Source: Streptomyces sennicomposti
Lineage (GTDB): Bacteria; Actinomycetota; Actinomycetes; Streptomycetales; Streptomycetaceae
Assembly: GCF_019890635.1 (NCBI RefSeq)
Contig: NZ_JAIOAB010000001.1
Span: forward strand, 209,480-273,479
Length of the DNA stretch: 64,000 nucleotides
Direction: 5' to 3'
Shown here: piece by piece, positions 35,072 to 43,821 of the stretch
Position numbering within the stretch: position 1 is the stretch's first letter
Layout of the letters: every line of letters starts with the position of its first letter
Program-made: the position numbers and the translations under genes
Notes under the pieces: generated by a model
The model's input: only the letters and a program-made list of their open reading frames with translations
Databases searched by the model: none
What the model was told of the DNA's origin: nothing

Positions 35072-35266
35072 TCAGCGCTTCTCCCCCGGGACGTCCATGA
35101 CCTGGCAGACCACGCGCCACACGTCCTTGGCCGCCCAGCCGTCCGCCAGCGCCTCGTGCACCGTGCGTCCGCCCAGCTCCGACATCACGTGGTCGCGGGC
35201 GAAGGTCTCGGCGTACCCCGCGCCGAAATGCTCCGCCATCCGCTCCCAGAAGACCGTCAACCGCAT
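35072..35266 (-). CDS. DUF3046 family protein
   Basis: 64 aa. MRLTVFWERMAEHFG..YAETFARDHVMSELGGRTVHEALADG matches the small actinobacterial DUF3046 family, found near recA in many genomes. Start ATG at 35266. Function unknown; it is probably DNA-binding or regulatory only by guess. 60 nt upstream of the AI-2E gene on the same strand. Confidence 0.85.
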   Translation of the reverse strand: MRLTVFWERMAEHFGAGYAETFARDHVMSELGGRTVHEALADGWAAKDVWRVVCQVMDVPGEKR

Positions 35267-35345
35267 GCGTCCAGTATCCCGCCCCTGCGGGTGACCCCGG
35301 ACCGGGACGGGCTGCCGGAACCGCTTTCCGCCCTACGGTCGGACC

Positions 35346-36290
35346 ATGGCCGAAACCGCAGCTGCCCCCTCCGCCCCGCCGCCGGCGGCGTCCTCCCCGC
35401 TGGCGCGCGCCGAGCACTTCGTGTGGCTCACCGCGCGCGTGCTGGAGCAGCGGATCTTCGCGCACGAGTTCCGGGGCGGCGGCGCGGACCCGGTGGAGAC
35501 CGCGCTGGACGCCTACCGCAACGAGGACGGCGGGTACGGTCACGCCCTGGAGCCGGACCTGCGCGGCCCCGTCAGCCAGCCGCTGCACACGGCGCACGCG
35601 CTGCGCGTCCTGGACCTGATCGGGCGCTGCGGCGGGGCGCGGGTGGAGCGCGTGTGCCGCTATCTGACCGCCGTCTCCACCCCGGACGGGGCGCTTCCGG
35701 CGGTCCATCCCGGCCAGCGCGGCTATCCGGCGGCCCCCTTCGTGCCGGTCGTGGACGACCCGCCGAGCGATCTGCTCGCCACCGGGCCGGTGGTGGGCCT
35801 GCTGCACCGCAACGCGGTGTGGCACGCCTGGCTGTTCCGGGCGACGGACTTCTGCTGGCAGCGGATCGAGTCCCTGGAGAACTCCCACCCCTACGAGGTG
35901 GAGGCCGCCGTCGCCTTCCTGGACTCGGCGCCCGACCGCCCGCGCGCGCAGGCGGCGGCCGAGCGGCTCGGCCGGCTGGTGCGCGAGCGGCGGCTCGCGG
36001 TGCTGGACCCGGCGCGCGCGCAGTCCTGGCCGCTCGCTCCCGGCTACGCCCCGGGCGAGCACCACTTCCCGTACGACTTCGCGCGGACCCCGGACTCCCT
36101 CGCGCGCGCGTGGTTCACGGACGAGGAGATGGCCCGCGCGCTGGACTTCCTCGCCGGCCGGCAGCAGGAGGACGGCGGCTGGCCGGTCACCTGGCGCCAG
36201 TGGGCTCCGGCGCCCGCGCTGGAGGCGCGCCCCATGGTGACGATCGAGGCGCTGCGCACCCTCAGGGCGTACGGCCGCGGCATCGGCTGA
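35346..36290 (+). CDS. prenyltransferase/squalene-cyclase-fold (alpha-toroid) protein
   Basis: 314 aa. Repeats of the alpha6/alpha6 barrel are visible: ALDAYRNEDGGYGHALEPDLR and FLAGRQQEDGGWPVTWRQW, both QW-like. The DXDD or DDTAD motifs needed for cyclase activity are absent, so it is not a terpene cyclase; it may bind lipids or be a carbohydrate-active relative. ATG at 35346. Alone between DUF3046 and azlD. Confidence 0.78.
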   Translation: MAETAAAPSAPPPAASSPLARAEHFVWLTARVLEQRIFAHEFRGGGADPVETALDAYRNEDGGYGHALEPDLRGPVSQPLHTAHALRVLDLIGRCGGARVERVCRYLTAVSTPDGALPAVHPGQRGYPAAPFVPVVDDPPSDLLATGPVVGLLHRNAVWHAWLFRATDFCWQRIESLENSHPYEVEAAVAFLDSAPDRPRAQAAAERLGRLVRERRLAVLDPARAQSWPLAPGYAPGEHHFPYDFARTPDSLARAWFTDEEMARALDFLAGRQQEDGGWPVTWRQWAPAPALEARPMVTIEALRTLRAYGRGIG

Positions 36291-36339
36291 GGACGCGGGC
36301 GGCGACGGCTCGCTCCCGAGCGGCCCGCACGACCGCCCT

Positions 36340-36648
36340 TCAGCCGCCCATGGCCCGCACCCCCGCCGTGACCACGACGGCGGCCGCGACGACGAGCAGG
36401 AACGGCGCCCGCAGCACCAGCGCCACGGCGGCGGCGCCGAGCCCGGCCGCCCGCGCGTCCAGGACGAGCGTGTGCCCGTCGGCGAACGTCTGCTGGGCGG
36501 TGAGGGCGGCGAGCAGCGCCACGGGCAGCAGCGCGGCGAGCCGCCGCACCAGCGGGCGTTCCAGGACTCCCGCCGGGACGAGCAGTCCGGCGAGCTTGAC
36601 GGCGTAGCAGCCGACGGCGGTCACGGCGACCGCGATCCAGACGTTCAC
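36340..36648 (-). CDS. azlD: AzlD-type branched-chain amino acid export subunit
   Basis: 102 aa with three or four helices (VWIAVAVTAVGCYAVKLAGLL, LLPVALLAALTAQQTFADG). Family partner of AzlC in exporting branched-chain amino acids or analogues. GTG at 36648 overlaps the AzlC stop by 4 bp and has AGAGGAAG upstream, so the two are translated together. Confidence 0.9.
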   Translation of the reverse strand: MNVWIAVAVTAVGCYAVKLAGLLVPAGVLERPLVRRLAALLPVALLAALTAQQTFADGHTLVLDARAAGLGAAAVALVLRAPFLLVVAAAVVVTAGVRAMGG

Positions 36649-37469
36649 CGGTCTTCCTCTCGTACGTCTCGTGCGCCTCGCGCGTCTCGTGCCTCTTGGG
36701 CGCCGTCCCGCGCGCGTTGTTCTCGTCCGTCGTCCCGCGCGCGTGCCGCGCGGCGACCGGTCAGGTACAGCACGGCCGGTGCGGCGAGCGCCGCCGCCAG
36801 GACCGGCACCCCGGCCGGCAGCACGGGCAGCAGCCCGAGCCCGAGGAGGACGGCGAGCGCGGCGACGGCCCGCTCGGTGGCGGTCTTCAGCATCGGGGCG
36901 AGCAGGGCCAGGAACACGGCGGGCCCGGCCGCGTCCAGCCCCCACGCGTCGGTGTCCCCGAGCGCCTTAGCCCCAAGCGCGCCGAGGAACGTGGTGAGGT
37001 TCCACAGCACGTACAGGCTGGCCCCGGTGACGGTGAAGCCGATCCGCGCGCCGCGCCGGGTGGGCTGGGCGAGGGTCACCGCCGTGGTCTCGTCGATGAC
37101 CCATTGGGCGGCGAACGGCCGCACCGCGCGCGGGAGGGCGAGCAACTGCGACAGGCGCAGTCCGTAGAAGGCGTTGCGCACCCCGAGGAAGAAGGCCCCC
37201 GCGGCGGCCGTGAACGGGTTGCCGCCCGCCGCGAGCGCTCCCACCAGCGCGAACTGGGACGCCCCGGTGAAGACCAGGAGGCTGAGCGCGCAGGTCTGGA
37301 GCAGGGTGAGCCCGCTGCCCGCCGAGGTCACCCCGAAGGCGAACCCGGACAGTCCTACGGCGACGCCCACGCCGAGGGCGTCCCGGACGACGGCGGCGTC
37401 CGGTTTCCCGTCGTCGGCTCCCCCCGGCCCGTCGGATCGTATGTCTGCGAGAGCTGTGTCTTCTGCCAC
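36645..37469 (-). CDS. azlC: AzlC-type branched-chain amino acid export permease
   Basis: 274 aa. Core helices with GLSGFAFGVTSAGSGLTLLQTCALSLLVFTGASQFALVG and the family's FFLGVRNAFYGLRLSQLL, then QWVIDETTAVTLAQ. A long hydrophilic Arg-rich C-terminal tail of about 35 residues is unusual. GTG at 37469 is needed to include the first conserved segment; this makes the gene overlap the upstream AraC regulator by 115 nt in another frame. The regulator-exporter arrangement suggests the regulator controls export. Confidence 0.87.
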   Translation of the reverse strand: MAEDTALADIRSDGPGGADDGKPDAAVVRDALGVGVAVGLSGFAFGVTSAGSGLTLLQTCALSLLVFTGASQFALVGALAAGGNPFTAAAGAFFLGVRNAFYGLRLSQLLALPRAVRPFAAQWVIDETTAVTLAQPTRRGARIGFTVTGASLYVLWNLTTFLGALGAKALGDTDAWGLDAAGPAVFLALLAPMLKTATERAVAALAVLLGLGLLPVLPAGVPVLAAALAAPAVLYLTGRRAARARDDGREQRARDGAQEARDARGARDVREEDR

Positions 37470-38335
37470 GTCCCGGACGGTAGGAGAAGGCCCGGCCGAT
37501 CGTCTTGTACGTTCTTGCGCTCGCGCTGGTAGGCGCCCGGAGGCACGCCCACGATGCGGGAGAAGTGGCGGCTGAGGTGGGACTGGTCGGTGAAGCCGAC
37601 GGCCGCGGCGACCGCCGCCGGGGCGGCGCCCGCGTCCAGGAGCCGGCGGGCCCGGCGCACCCGGGCGTCGGTCAGCCAGCTGTGCGGGGGCATCCCGTAG
37701 GCGTTGCGGAAGGCGCGCAGCAGGGCGAACGGGCTGACGCCGAGGTCGGCGGCGAGCCGTTCCAGGGTCGGCGGTTCGGCCAGGCGCTCCTCCAGGACGG
37801 CACGCGCGCGTGCCGCGATCCGGGTCCCGGCCGTGCGCACCTCGCGCCGCGGCAGCGGTCCGCCGTTCAGGTGCAGCAGCCGGGTCACCGCGACCCGCAG
37901 CAAGGTGTCGGCGGCCAGGGCGTTGCCCTCGTCCACGGCGCGGAGCACCTGGTGCACCAGGGCGGCGGCCCGGGGATCGTCCAGGACCGGGGCGACGAAG
38001 CCGGGCGTCCCGCGGATCGAGGTGGTCTCCGCCGCTATCTCGGCCACCAGTTCGGGCGCCGGGTACACCGCCCCGTACCGCCAGCCCTCGGGCACGCCGG
38101 CCCGGCCCGTGTGCGGGGTGTCCGGGTTGACCAGCGCGAGCGCTCCCGGGCCCGCTGACACGTCGCCGCCGCCGTGGTGGAAGACCTCGACGCCCTCGGC
38201 GATGGCCGCGATCACGAAGTGCTCGTGGGTGTGGCGCACGAACTCCTTGCGGACGTACCGGGCGCGCAGCAGGTCCACACCGGGCAGTTCCTCGTACCGC
38301 CAGTGCCGTGCCTTCTCCTCGCCGGACGCCGCCAT
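37355..38335 (-). CDS. AraC family transcriptional regulator
   Basis: 326 aa. N-terminal cupin-like AraC ligand domain (EFVRHTHEHFVIAAIAEGVEVF, LVNPDTPHTG) and a C-terminal double helix-turn-helix (LERLAADLGVSPFALLRAFRNAYGMPPHSW, VAAAVGFTDQSHLSRHFSRIVGVPPGAY). The domain ends at about residue 280; the last 40-odd residues are Pro/Gly/Thr-rich and coded by DNA that also encodes the AzlC N-terminus. ATG at 38335 begins before the conserved WRYEELPG segment. Predicted local regulator of azlCD, as for other AraC-AzlCD pairs. Confidence 0.88.
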   Translation of the reverse strand: MAASGEEKARHWRYEELPGVDLLRARYVRKEFVRHTHEHFVIAAIAEGVEVFHHGGGDVSAGPGALALVNPDTPHTGRAGVPEGWRYGAVYPAPELVAEIAAETTSIRGTPGFVAPVLDDPRAAALVHQVLRAVDEGNALAADTLLRVAVTRLLHLNGGPLPRREVRTAGTRIAARARAVLEERLAEPPTLERLAADLGVSPFALLRAFRNAYGMPPHSWLTDARVRRARRLLDAGAAPAAVAAAVGFTDQSHLSRHFSRIVGVPPGAYQRERKNVQDDRPGLLLPSGTWQKTQLSQTYDPTGRGEPTTGNRTPPSSGTPSAWASP

Positions 38336-38503
38336 GGCCCCATTGTCCGCCGCCGCCCCGCCTGGTCGTCTCGCCGCCCGGCCGCGGCGCGGGCCACACC
38401 GCACCGCCGCCCGATCGCCGGGCGGGCCGTGCCGGCACCCGGTCGGCGCGGGCGAAAGCGCAGGTCAGGGCGATTGTCAGTGGCCGGGTGCAGGATGGAA
38501 CGC

Positions 38504-41500
38504 ATGGCAGGCGATCCGCACCCCGCCCTCGGCGGCTTCTCCCCCGCGACCCGCGGCTGGTTCACGGGGGCCTTCTCCGCGCCCACCGCGGCCCAGGCGG
38601 GGGCGTGGCGGGCGATCGGCGAGGGCTCGGACGTGCTGGTGGTCGCCCCGACCGGCTCCGGCAAGACGCTGGCCGCCTTCCTCGCCGCCCTCGACCAGCT
38701 CGCCTCCACGCCTCCCCCGGCCGACCCGAAGAAGCGCTGCCGGGTGCTGTACGTCTCCCCGCTCAAGGCCCTCGCCGTCGACGTGGAGCGCAACCTGCGC
38801 AGTCCGCTCACCGGCATCCGGCAGGAGTCGGTGCGGCTGGGGCTGCCCGAGCCGGAGGTGAAGGTCGGCATCCGCTCCGGCGACACCCCGGCCGCCGAGC
38901 GCCGCGCCCTCGCCACGCGCCCGCCGGACATCCTGATCACCACCCCCGAGTCGCTGTTCCTGATGCTGACGTCCGCCACGCGCGACGCGCTGACCGGCGT
39001 CGAGACGGTGATCCTGGACGAGGTCCACGCGGTCGCGGGCACCAAGCGCGGCGCCCATCTCGCACTGTCCCTGGAGCGCCTGGACGAGCTGCTGCCCAAG
39101 CCGGCCCGGCGTATCGGCCTGTCCGCGACGGTCCGCCCGGTCGACGAGATCGCCCGCTATCTGTCGCCGCGCCGCAAGGTGGAGATCGTCCAGCCGGAGT
39201 CCGGCAAGGAGTTCGACCTGTCGGTCGTCGTCCCGGTCGAGGACCTCGGCGAGCTGGGCGGCTCCCCGGCGGCCGACGGCGGCGACGGCGCGGAACGGCC
39301 CTCGATCTGGCCGCACGTCGAGGAGCGGATCACCGACCTCGTCCAGGCGCACCGCTCCACCATCGTGTTCGCCAACTCGCGCCGCCTGGCCGAGCGCCTG
39401 TGCAACCGGCTCAACGAGATCGCCTACGAGCGGGCCACCGGCGAGTCCCTGGACGAGCACCACTCCCCGGCCGAGCTGATGGGCGGCTCGGGCGCGGCGC
39501 ACGGCGCGCCCGCCGTCATCGCCCGCGCGCACCACGGCTCGGTCTCCAAGGAGCAGCGCGCCCTGGTCGAGGAGGACCTGAAGGCGGGCCGTCTGCCGGC
39601 GGTGGTGGCCACCTCCAGCCTGGAGCTGGGCATCGACATGGGCGCCGTCGATCTCGTGGTGCAGGTGGAGTCGCCGCCGTCCGTGGCCTCCGGGCTCCAG
39701 CGGGTGGGCCGGGCCGGGCACCAGGTCGGCGCGGTCTCCACCGGCGTCGTCTTCCCCAAGTACCGCGGCGACCTGGTGCAGGCGGCGGTGGTCACCGAGC
39801 GGATGCGCTCGGGAGCCATCGAGTCGCTGAGGGTGCCCGCCAATCCGCTGGACGTCCTCGCTCAGCAGCTCGTGGCGATGACGGCGCTGGACACCTGGCA
39901 GGTGGACGACCTGCTCGCCACGGTCCGCCGGGCGGCGCCGTTCGCGTCGCTGCCCGAGTCGGCGTTCACGGCCGTGCTGGACATGCTCGCCGGCCGCTAT
40001 CCGTCCGACGCGTTCGCCGAGCTGCGCCCGCGCGTGGTGTGGGACCGCGTGGCGGGCACGGTCACCGGGCGGCCCGGCGCGCAGCGCCTCGCCGTCACCT
40101 CCGGGGGCACGATCCCGGACCGCGGCCTGTTCGGGGTCTTCCTCGCCGGCTCCGACCCGAAGAAGGGCGGCGGCCGGGTCGGCGAGCTGGACGAGGAGAT
40201 GGTCTACGAGTCCCGGGTCGGCGACGTCTTCACGCTGGGCACCAGCTCCTGGCGCATCGAGGACATCACCCGCGACCGGGTCCTCGTCTCGCCCGCGCCG
40301 GGCGTGCCGGGGCGGCTGCCGTTCTGGAAGGGCGACCAGCTCGGCCGCCCGCTGGAACTGGGCCGCGCGGTGGGCGCGTTCCTGCGCGAGGTCGGCTCCC
40401 TGTCCCAGGAGGACGCCCGCCTCCGGCTGCTGACGGCGGGCCTGGACGCGTGGGCCGCCGACAACGTCCTCTCCTACCTCGCGGAGCAGCGCGAGGCCTG
40501 CGGCCATGTGCCCGACGACCGGACGATCGTCGTGGAGCGCTTCCGCGACGAGCTGGGCGACTGGCGGGTCGTCGTCCACTCGCCCTTCGGCGCGCAGGTG
40601 CACGCCCCGTGGGCGCTGGCGCTCGGTGCCCGGCTCTCCGAGCGGTACGGCATGGACGCGCAGGTCATGCACGCCGACGACGGCATCGTGCTGCGGCTGC
40701 CGGACGCCGACCTGATGGGCCTGGACCTCCTCGACCAGGAGCCCGCCCGGGCCGGCACGCAGTACGACGCCGAGCAGGCGCCCGTCGGGGCGGGGGACGT
40801 CGTCTTCGACAAGGGCGAGGTCGACCAGATCGTCACCGACCAGGTCGGCGGCTCGGCCCTGTTCGCCGCCCGCTTCCGCGAGTGCGCCGCCCGCGCCCTG
40901 CTGCTGCCCCGCCGCAGTCCGGGCAAGCGCACCCCGCTGTGGCAGCAGCGCCAGCGCGCCGCGCAGCTGCTGGAGGTCGCCAGCGAGTTCGGCTCGTTCC
41001 CGATCGTCCTGGAGGCGATCCGCGAGTGCCTCCAGGACGTCTTCGACGTGCCCGGACTGGTCGAGCTGATGGGCGACATCGAGTCCCGCAAGGTCCGCCT
41101 GGTCGAGGTGACCACACCGGAGCCGTCCCCCTTCGCGCGCTCCCTGCTGTTCGGCTACGTCGCGCAGTTCCTGTACGAGGGCGACTCGCCGCTCGCCGAG
41201 CGCCGGGCCGCCGCGCTCTCGCTGGACTCCCGGCTGCTGGCCGAACTGCTCGGCCAGGCGGAGCTGCGCGAGCTGCTGGACGCCGAGGTGCTGGCCGAGC
41301 TGGAGCGGGAGCTGCAGTGGCTGACCGAGGACCGCCGGATCAAGGACGTCGAGGGCGTCGCCGACGTGCTGCGGCTGCTCGGCCCGCTCACCGACGCGGA
41401 GCTGGCCGAGCGGGGCGCGGAACCCGGCTGGGCCGAGGAGCTGGCCGGGGCGCGCCGCGCCATCCGGGTCCGCATCGCCGGCACCGGCCACTGGGCCGCG

Positions 41501-43582
41501 ATCGAGGACGCGGGCCGGCTGCGCGACGCGCTCGGCACGGCGCTGCCGGTCGGCGTCCCGGAGGCGTTCACCGAGCCGGTCAAGGACCCGCTGGGCGACC
41601 TGCTCGCCCGCTATGCCCGCACCCACGGCCCGTTCACCTCGGCCACGGCCGCCGCCCGCTTCGGCCTGGGCGTCGCGGTCACCGACGGGGCACTGCACCG
41701 GCTGGCCGGGGCGGGCCGGGTCGTCCAGGGCGAGTTCCATCCGGCGGGCATCGGCCAGGAGTGGTGCGACGCGGCGGTCCTGCGGCGGCTGCGGCGGCGT
41801 TCGCTGGCCGCGCTGCGGCACGAGCTGGAGCCGGTGCCGCCGGCCGCGCTGGCGCAGTTCCTGCCGCAGTGGCAGCACATCGGCAAGGGCCACGGCCTGC
41901 GGGGCGTCGACGGACTGGTGCGCGCGGTCGAGCAGTTGCAGGGCGCCTCGGTGCCCGCCTCCGCGCTGGAGAAGCTGGTCCTGCCCTCCCGCGTGACGGA
42001 CTACAGCCCGGCGATGCTCGACGAACTCACCGCGGCCGGCGAGGTCGTGTGGGCGGGAGCGGGCGCGCTGCCCGGCAAGGACGGCTGGGTCTCCCTCTAC
42101 CTCGCCGACGCGGCCCCCCTGCTTCTGCCGCCGCCGCACCCGCTGGAGCTGACGCCGCTCCACCAGTCGGTGCTGGACGCCCTGTCAGGCGGCTACGGAC
42201 TGTTCTTCCGTCAGATCGCCGACCAGGTCCGCGCGACCACCCACCCGGAGGCGACCGACCCGCAACTGGCCGACGCCCTCTGGGACCTGGCCTGGTCGGG
42301 CCGACTCACCAACGACACGCTCGCCCCGATGCGGGCCCTGCTCGGCTCGGGCCGCACCGCCGGGTCCACGGCGCACCGCGCCAAGCGCACCGTCCCGCGC
42401 GGGCGTTACGGCTCGCTGACCGCCGCCGCCCGCACCGCCTCCCGCACCGGCCCGCCGACCGTCGGGGGCCGCTGGTCCCTGCTGCCGGGCCGCGACACCG
42501 ACGCCACCGTGCGCGCCCACGCCCTGGCCCGCACCCTCCTCGACCGGCACGGTGTGGTCACCCGGGGAGCGGTGTCCGCCGAGGGCGTGGAGGGTGGTTT
42601 CTCGGCGGTGTACCGGGTGCTGTCCGTCTTCGAGGAGAGCGGCCAGGCCCGGCGCGGCTACGTGGTGGAGGGGCTGGGCGCGGCCCAGTTCGCGATGGAC
42701 GGCGCGGTCGACCGGCTCCGCGCGGCGGCCAACGCCCGCGAGCGGGGCGAGGGCCTGTCCGGCACGGAGTTCGGACGCGGCGGCGCGCAGGACGCCTTCG
42801 GGTCGTTCCCCGCCGCCCCGCCGTCCACCGCCTTCGAGCAGCCCCCCGGTCTCGCACAGGGCAACGGCTTCGACCAGGACAGCGGTTTCGCACCGCCCCT
42901 CGCTTCCCGACCGCCCGACGGGTCCGCGCCGTCCGACGGGCCCGTGCCGCCCGACGTTTCCGCGCCGTCCGACGGGTCCGGACCGTCCAGCGGCTTCGGG
43001 CTGCCCGACGGCTTCGGCGCGGACCTCGACGGCGACTTCGACTGGCTCGACGCCGAGCGCGGCGCGCCGGGCGGCCGTACCCCGCCCCGGGGCTTCGGCT
43101 CCCCCGGCTACGGCGGCCCGAGGGGCGGAGACTCCGGCGGTCCCCGTACCTCCGGCTTCGGAGAGCGGCGGGGACGCGGCGGCGCGGCCGACTCCCGGGC
43201 GATCGTCCTCGCCGCCGCGGACCCCGCCAACGCCTACGGGGCGGCCCTGCCCTGGCCCGAACCGCCGACCGGCGCCGGGCACAAGCCGGGCCGCAAGGCG
43301 GGCTCCCTGGTGGTGCTGGTGGACGGCGAACTGACGCTCTACATGGAGCGCGGCGGGAAGACCCTGCTGGCGTGGCCCGCCGACCCGGACGGCTCGGTCA
43401 CCGACGACCCACGCCTGAGAGCCGCCGCCGAGGCCCTGGCCACGGCCGCCCGCGCGGGCTCCCTCGGCACGGTCACCGTGGAGCGCGTCAACGGCGCCGC
43501 CGCGCTGACCTCCCCCATCGGCGCCCTGCTGGAAGGAGCGGGCTTCATCGCCACCCCGCGCGGACTGCGCCTTCGCGCCTGA
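38504..43582 (+). CDS. lhr: Lhr-family ATP-dependent helicase
   Basis: 1692 aa superfamily 2 DNA helicase, the large actinobacterial Lhr linked to repair. Walker A APTGSGKT (about 50), DEVH box (about 173), SAT motif, motifs V/VI in LELGIDMGAVDLVVQVESPPSVASGLQRVGRAGHQ. The winged-helix and Lhr-core domains follow to about residue 900, then the long C-terminal half. Residues about 1419-1565 are a Gly/Pro/Ser/Asp-rich disordered insertion before a final conserved segment (SLVVLVDGELTLYMERGGK). ATG at 38504 has AGGA 8 nt upstream; one at 38495 is in frame. A nei-type glycosylase follows 225 bp later, supporting a repair role. Confidence 0.95.
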   Translation: MAGDPHPALGGFSPATRGWFTGAFSAPTAAQAGAWRAIGEGSDVLVVAPTGSGKTLAAFLAALDQLASTPPPADPKKRCRVLYVSPLKALAVDVERNLRSPLTGIRQESVRLGLPEPEVKVGIRSGDTPAAERRALATRPPDILITTPESLFLMLTSATRDALTGVETVILDEVHAVAGTKRGAHLALSLERLDELLPKPARRIGLSATVRPVDEIARYLSPRRKVEIVQPESGKEFDLSVVVPVEDLGELGGSPAADGGDGAERPSIWPHVEERITDLVQAHRSTIVFANSRRLAERLCNRLNEIAYERATGESLDEHHSPAELMGGSGAAHGAPAVIARAHHGSVSKEQRALVEEDLKAGRLPAVVATSSLELGIDMGAVDLVVQVESPPSVASGLQRVGRAGHQVGAVSTGVVFPKYRGDLVQAAVVTERMRSGAIESLRVPANPLDVLAQQLVAMTALDTWQVDDLLATVRRAAPFASLPESAFTAVLDMLAGRYPSDAFAELRPRVVWDRVAGTVTGRPGAQRLAVTSGGTIPDRGLFGVFLAGSDPKKGGGRVGELDEEMVYESRVGDVFTLGTSSWRIEDITRDRVLVSPAPGVPGRLPFWKGDQLGRPLELGRAVGAFLREVGSLSQEDARLRLLTAGLDAWAADNVLSYLAEQREACGHVPDDRTIVVERFRDELGDWRVVVHSPFGAQVHAPWALALGARLSERYGMDAQVMHADDGIVLRLPDADLMGLDLLDQEPARAGTQYDAEQAPVGAGDVVFDKGEVDQIVTDQVGGSALFAARFRECAARALLLPRRSPGKRTPLWQQRQRAAQLLEVASEFGSFPIVLEAIRECLQDVFDVPGLVELMGDIESRKVRLVEVTTPEPSPFARSLLFGYVAQFLYEGDSPLAERRAAALSLDSRLLAELLGQAELRELLDAEVLAELERELQWLTEDRRIKDVEGVADVLRLLGPLTDAELAERGAEPGWAEELAGARRAIRVRIAGTGHWAAIEDAGRLRDALGTALPVGVPEAFTEPVKDPLGDLLARYARTHGPFTSATAAARFGLGVAVTDGALHRLAGAGRVVQGEFHPAGIGQEWCDAAVLRRLRRRSLAALRHELEPVPPAALAQFLPQWQHIGKGHGLRGVDGLVRAVEQLQGASVPASALEKLVLPSRVTDYSPAMLDELTAAGEVVWAGAGALPGKDGWVSLYLADAAPLLLPPPHPLELTPLHQSVLDALSGGYGLFFRQIADQVRATTHPEATDPQLADALWDLAWSGRLTNDTLAPMRALLGSGRTAGSTAHRAKRTVPRGRYGSLTAAARTASRTGPPTVGGRWSLLPGRDTDATVRAHALARTLLDRHGVVTRGAVSAEGVEGGFSAVYRVLSVFEESGQARRGYVVEGLGAAQFAMDGAVDRLRAAANARERGEGLSGTEFGRGGAQDAFGSFPAAPPSTAFEQPPGLAQGNGFDQDSGFAPPLASRPPDGSAPSDGPVPPDVSAPSDGSGPSSGFGLPDGFGADLDGDFDWLDAERGAPGGRTPPRGFGSPGYGGPRGGDSGGPRTSGFGERRGRGGAADSRAIVLAAADPANAYGAALPWPEPPTGAGHKPGRKAGSLVVLVDGELTLYMERGGKTLLAWPADPDGSVTDDPRLRAAAEALATAARAGSLGTVTVERVNGAAALTSPIGALLEGAGFIATPRGLRLRA

Positions 43583-43593
43583 CCGGACCCGAC

Positions 43594-43821
43594 ATGACCG
43601 AAGTGACCCCCTACGTCGAAGCAGACCCGCACGCAGAAGCGGACCGGTACGCCGAAGCGAGCCCGCGCCCCGAAGCAGACCCGTACGCAGAAACGGACCC
43701 ATGCGCCAAAGCGAGTCCGCGCCTCGAAGCGGACCCGCACCTGATCGACACCGCGGCAGCGGAGGCGGCCGAAGCGCCGCCGCACAGCCGCGTGTCACCC
43801 TTGAGCCATGCCCGAAGGTGA
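43594..43821 (+). CDS. doubtful ORF of 18-nt repeats between lhr and the glycosylase
   Basis: A 75-codon frame starting 11 nt after lhr and overlapping the next gene by 14 nt. It is mostly seven hexapeptides of the pattern E-A-(D/S)-P-x-(A/P) coded by 18-nt units at 43618-43743. No clear Shine-Dalgarno precedes the ATG. It could be a small acidic protein or only a repeat spacer; the in-frame unit length favours, but does not prove, translation. Confidence 0.3.
   Translation: MTEVTPYVEADPHAEADRYAEASPRPEADPYAETDPCAKASPRLEADPHLIDTAAAEAAEAPPHSRVSPLSHARR
43618..43743. repeat. seven 18-nt tandem repeats
   Basis: Units start every 18 nt from 43618; consensus GAAGCGGACCCGCACGCC. A higher-order 54-nt period is visible: units 1-3 are matched by units 4-6 (third unit of each ends CGCGCC-(C/T)(C)). 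The repeats end 64 bp before the glycosylase ATG. Confidence 0.85.

Noticed and set aside
38308..43821. A very long + strand frame overlapping lhr in another phase
   Set aside because: It is an Arg/Pro/Ala-rich shadow of lhr; only its last 75 codons (43594-43821) fall outside lhr and are listed separately as doubtful.
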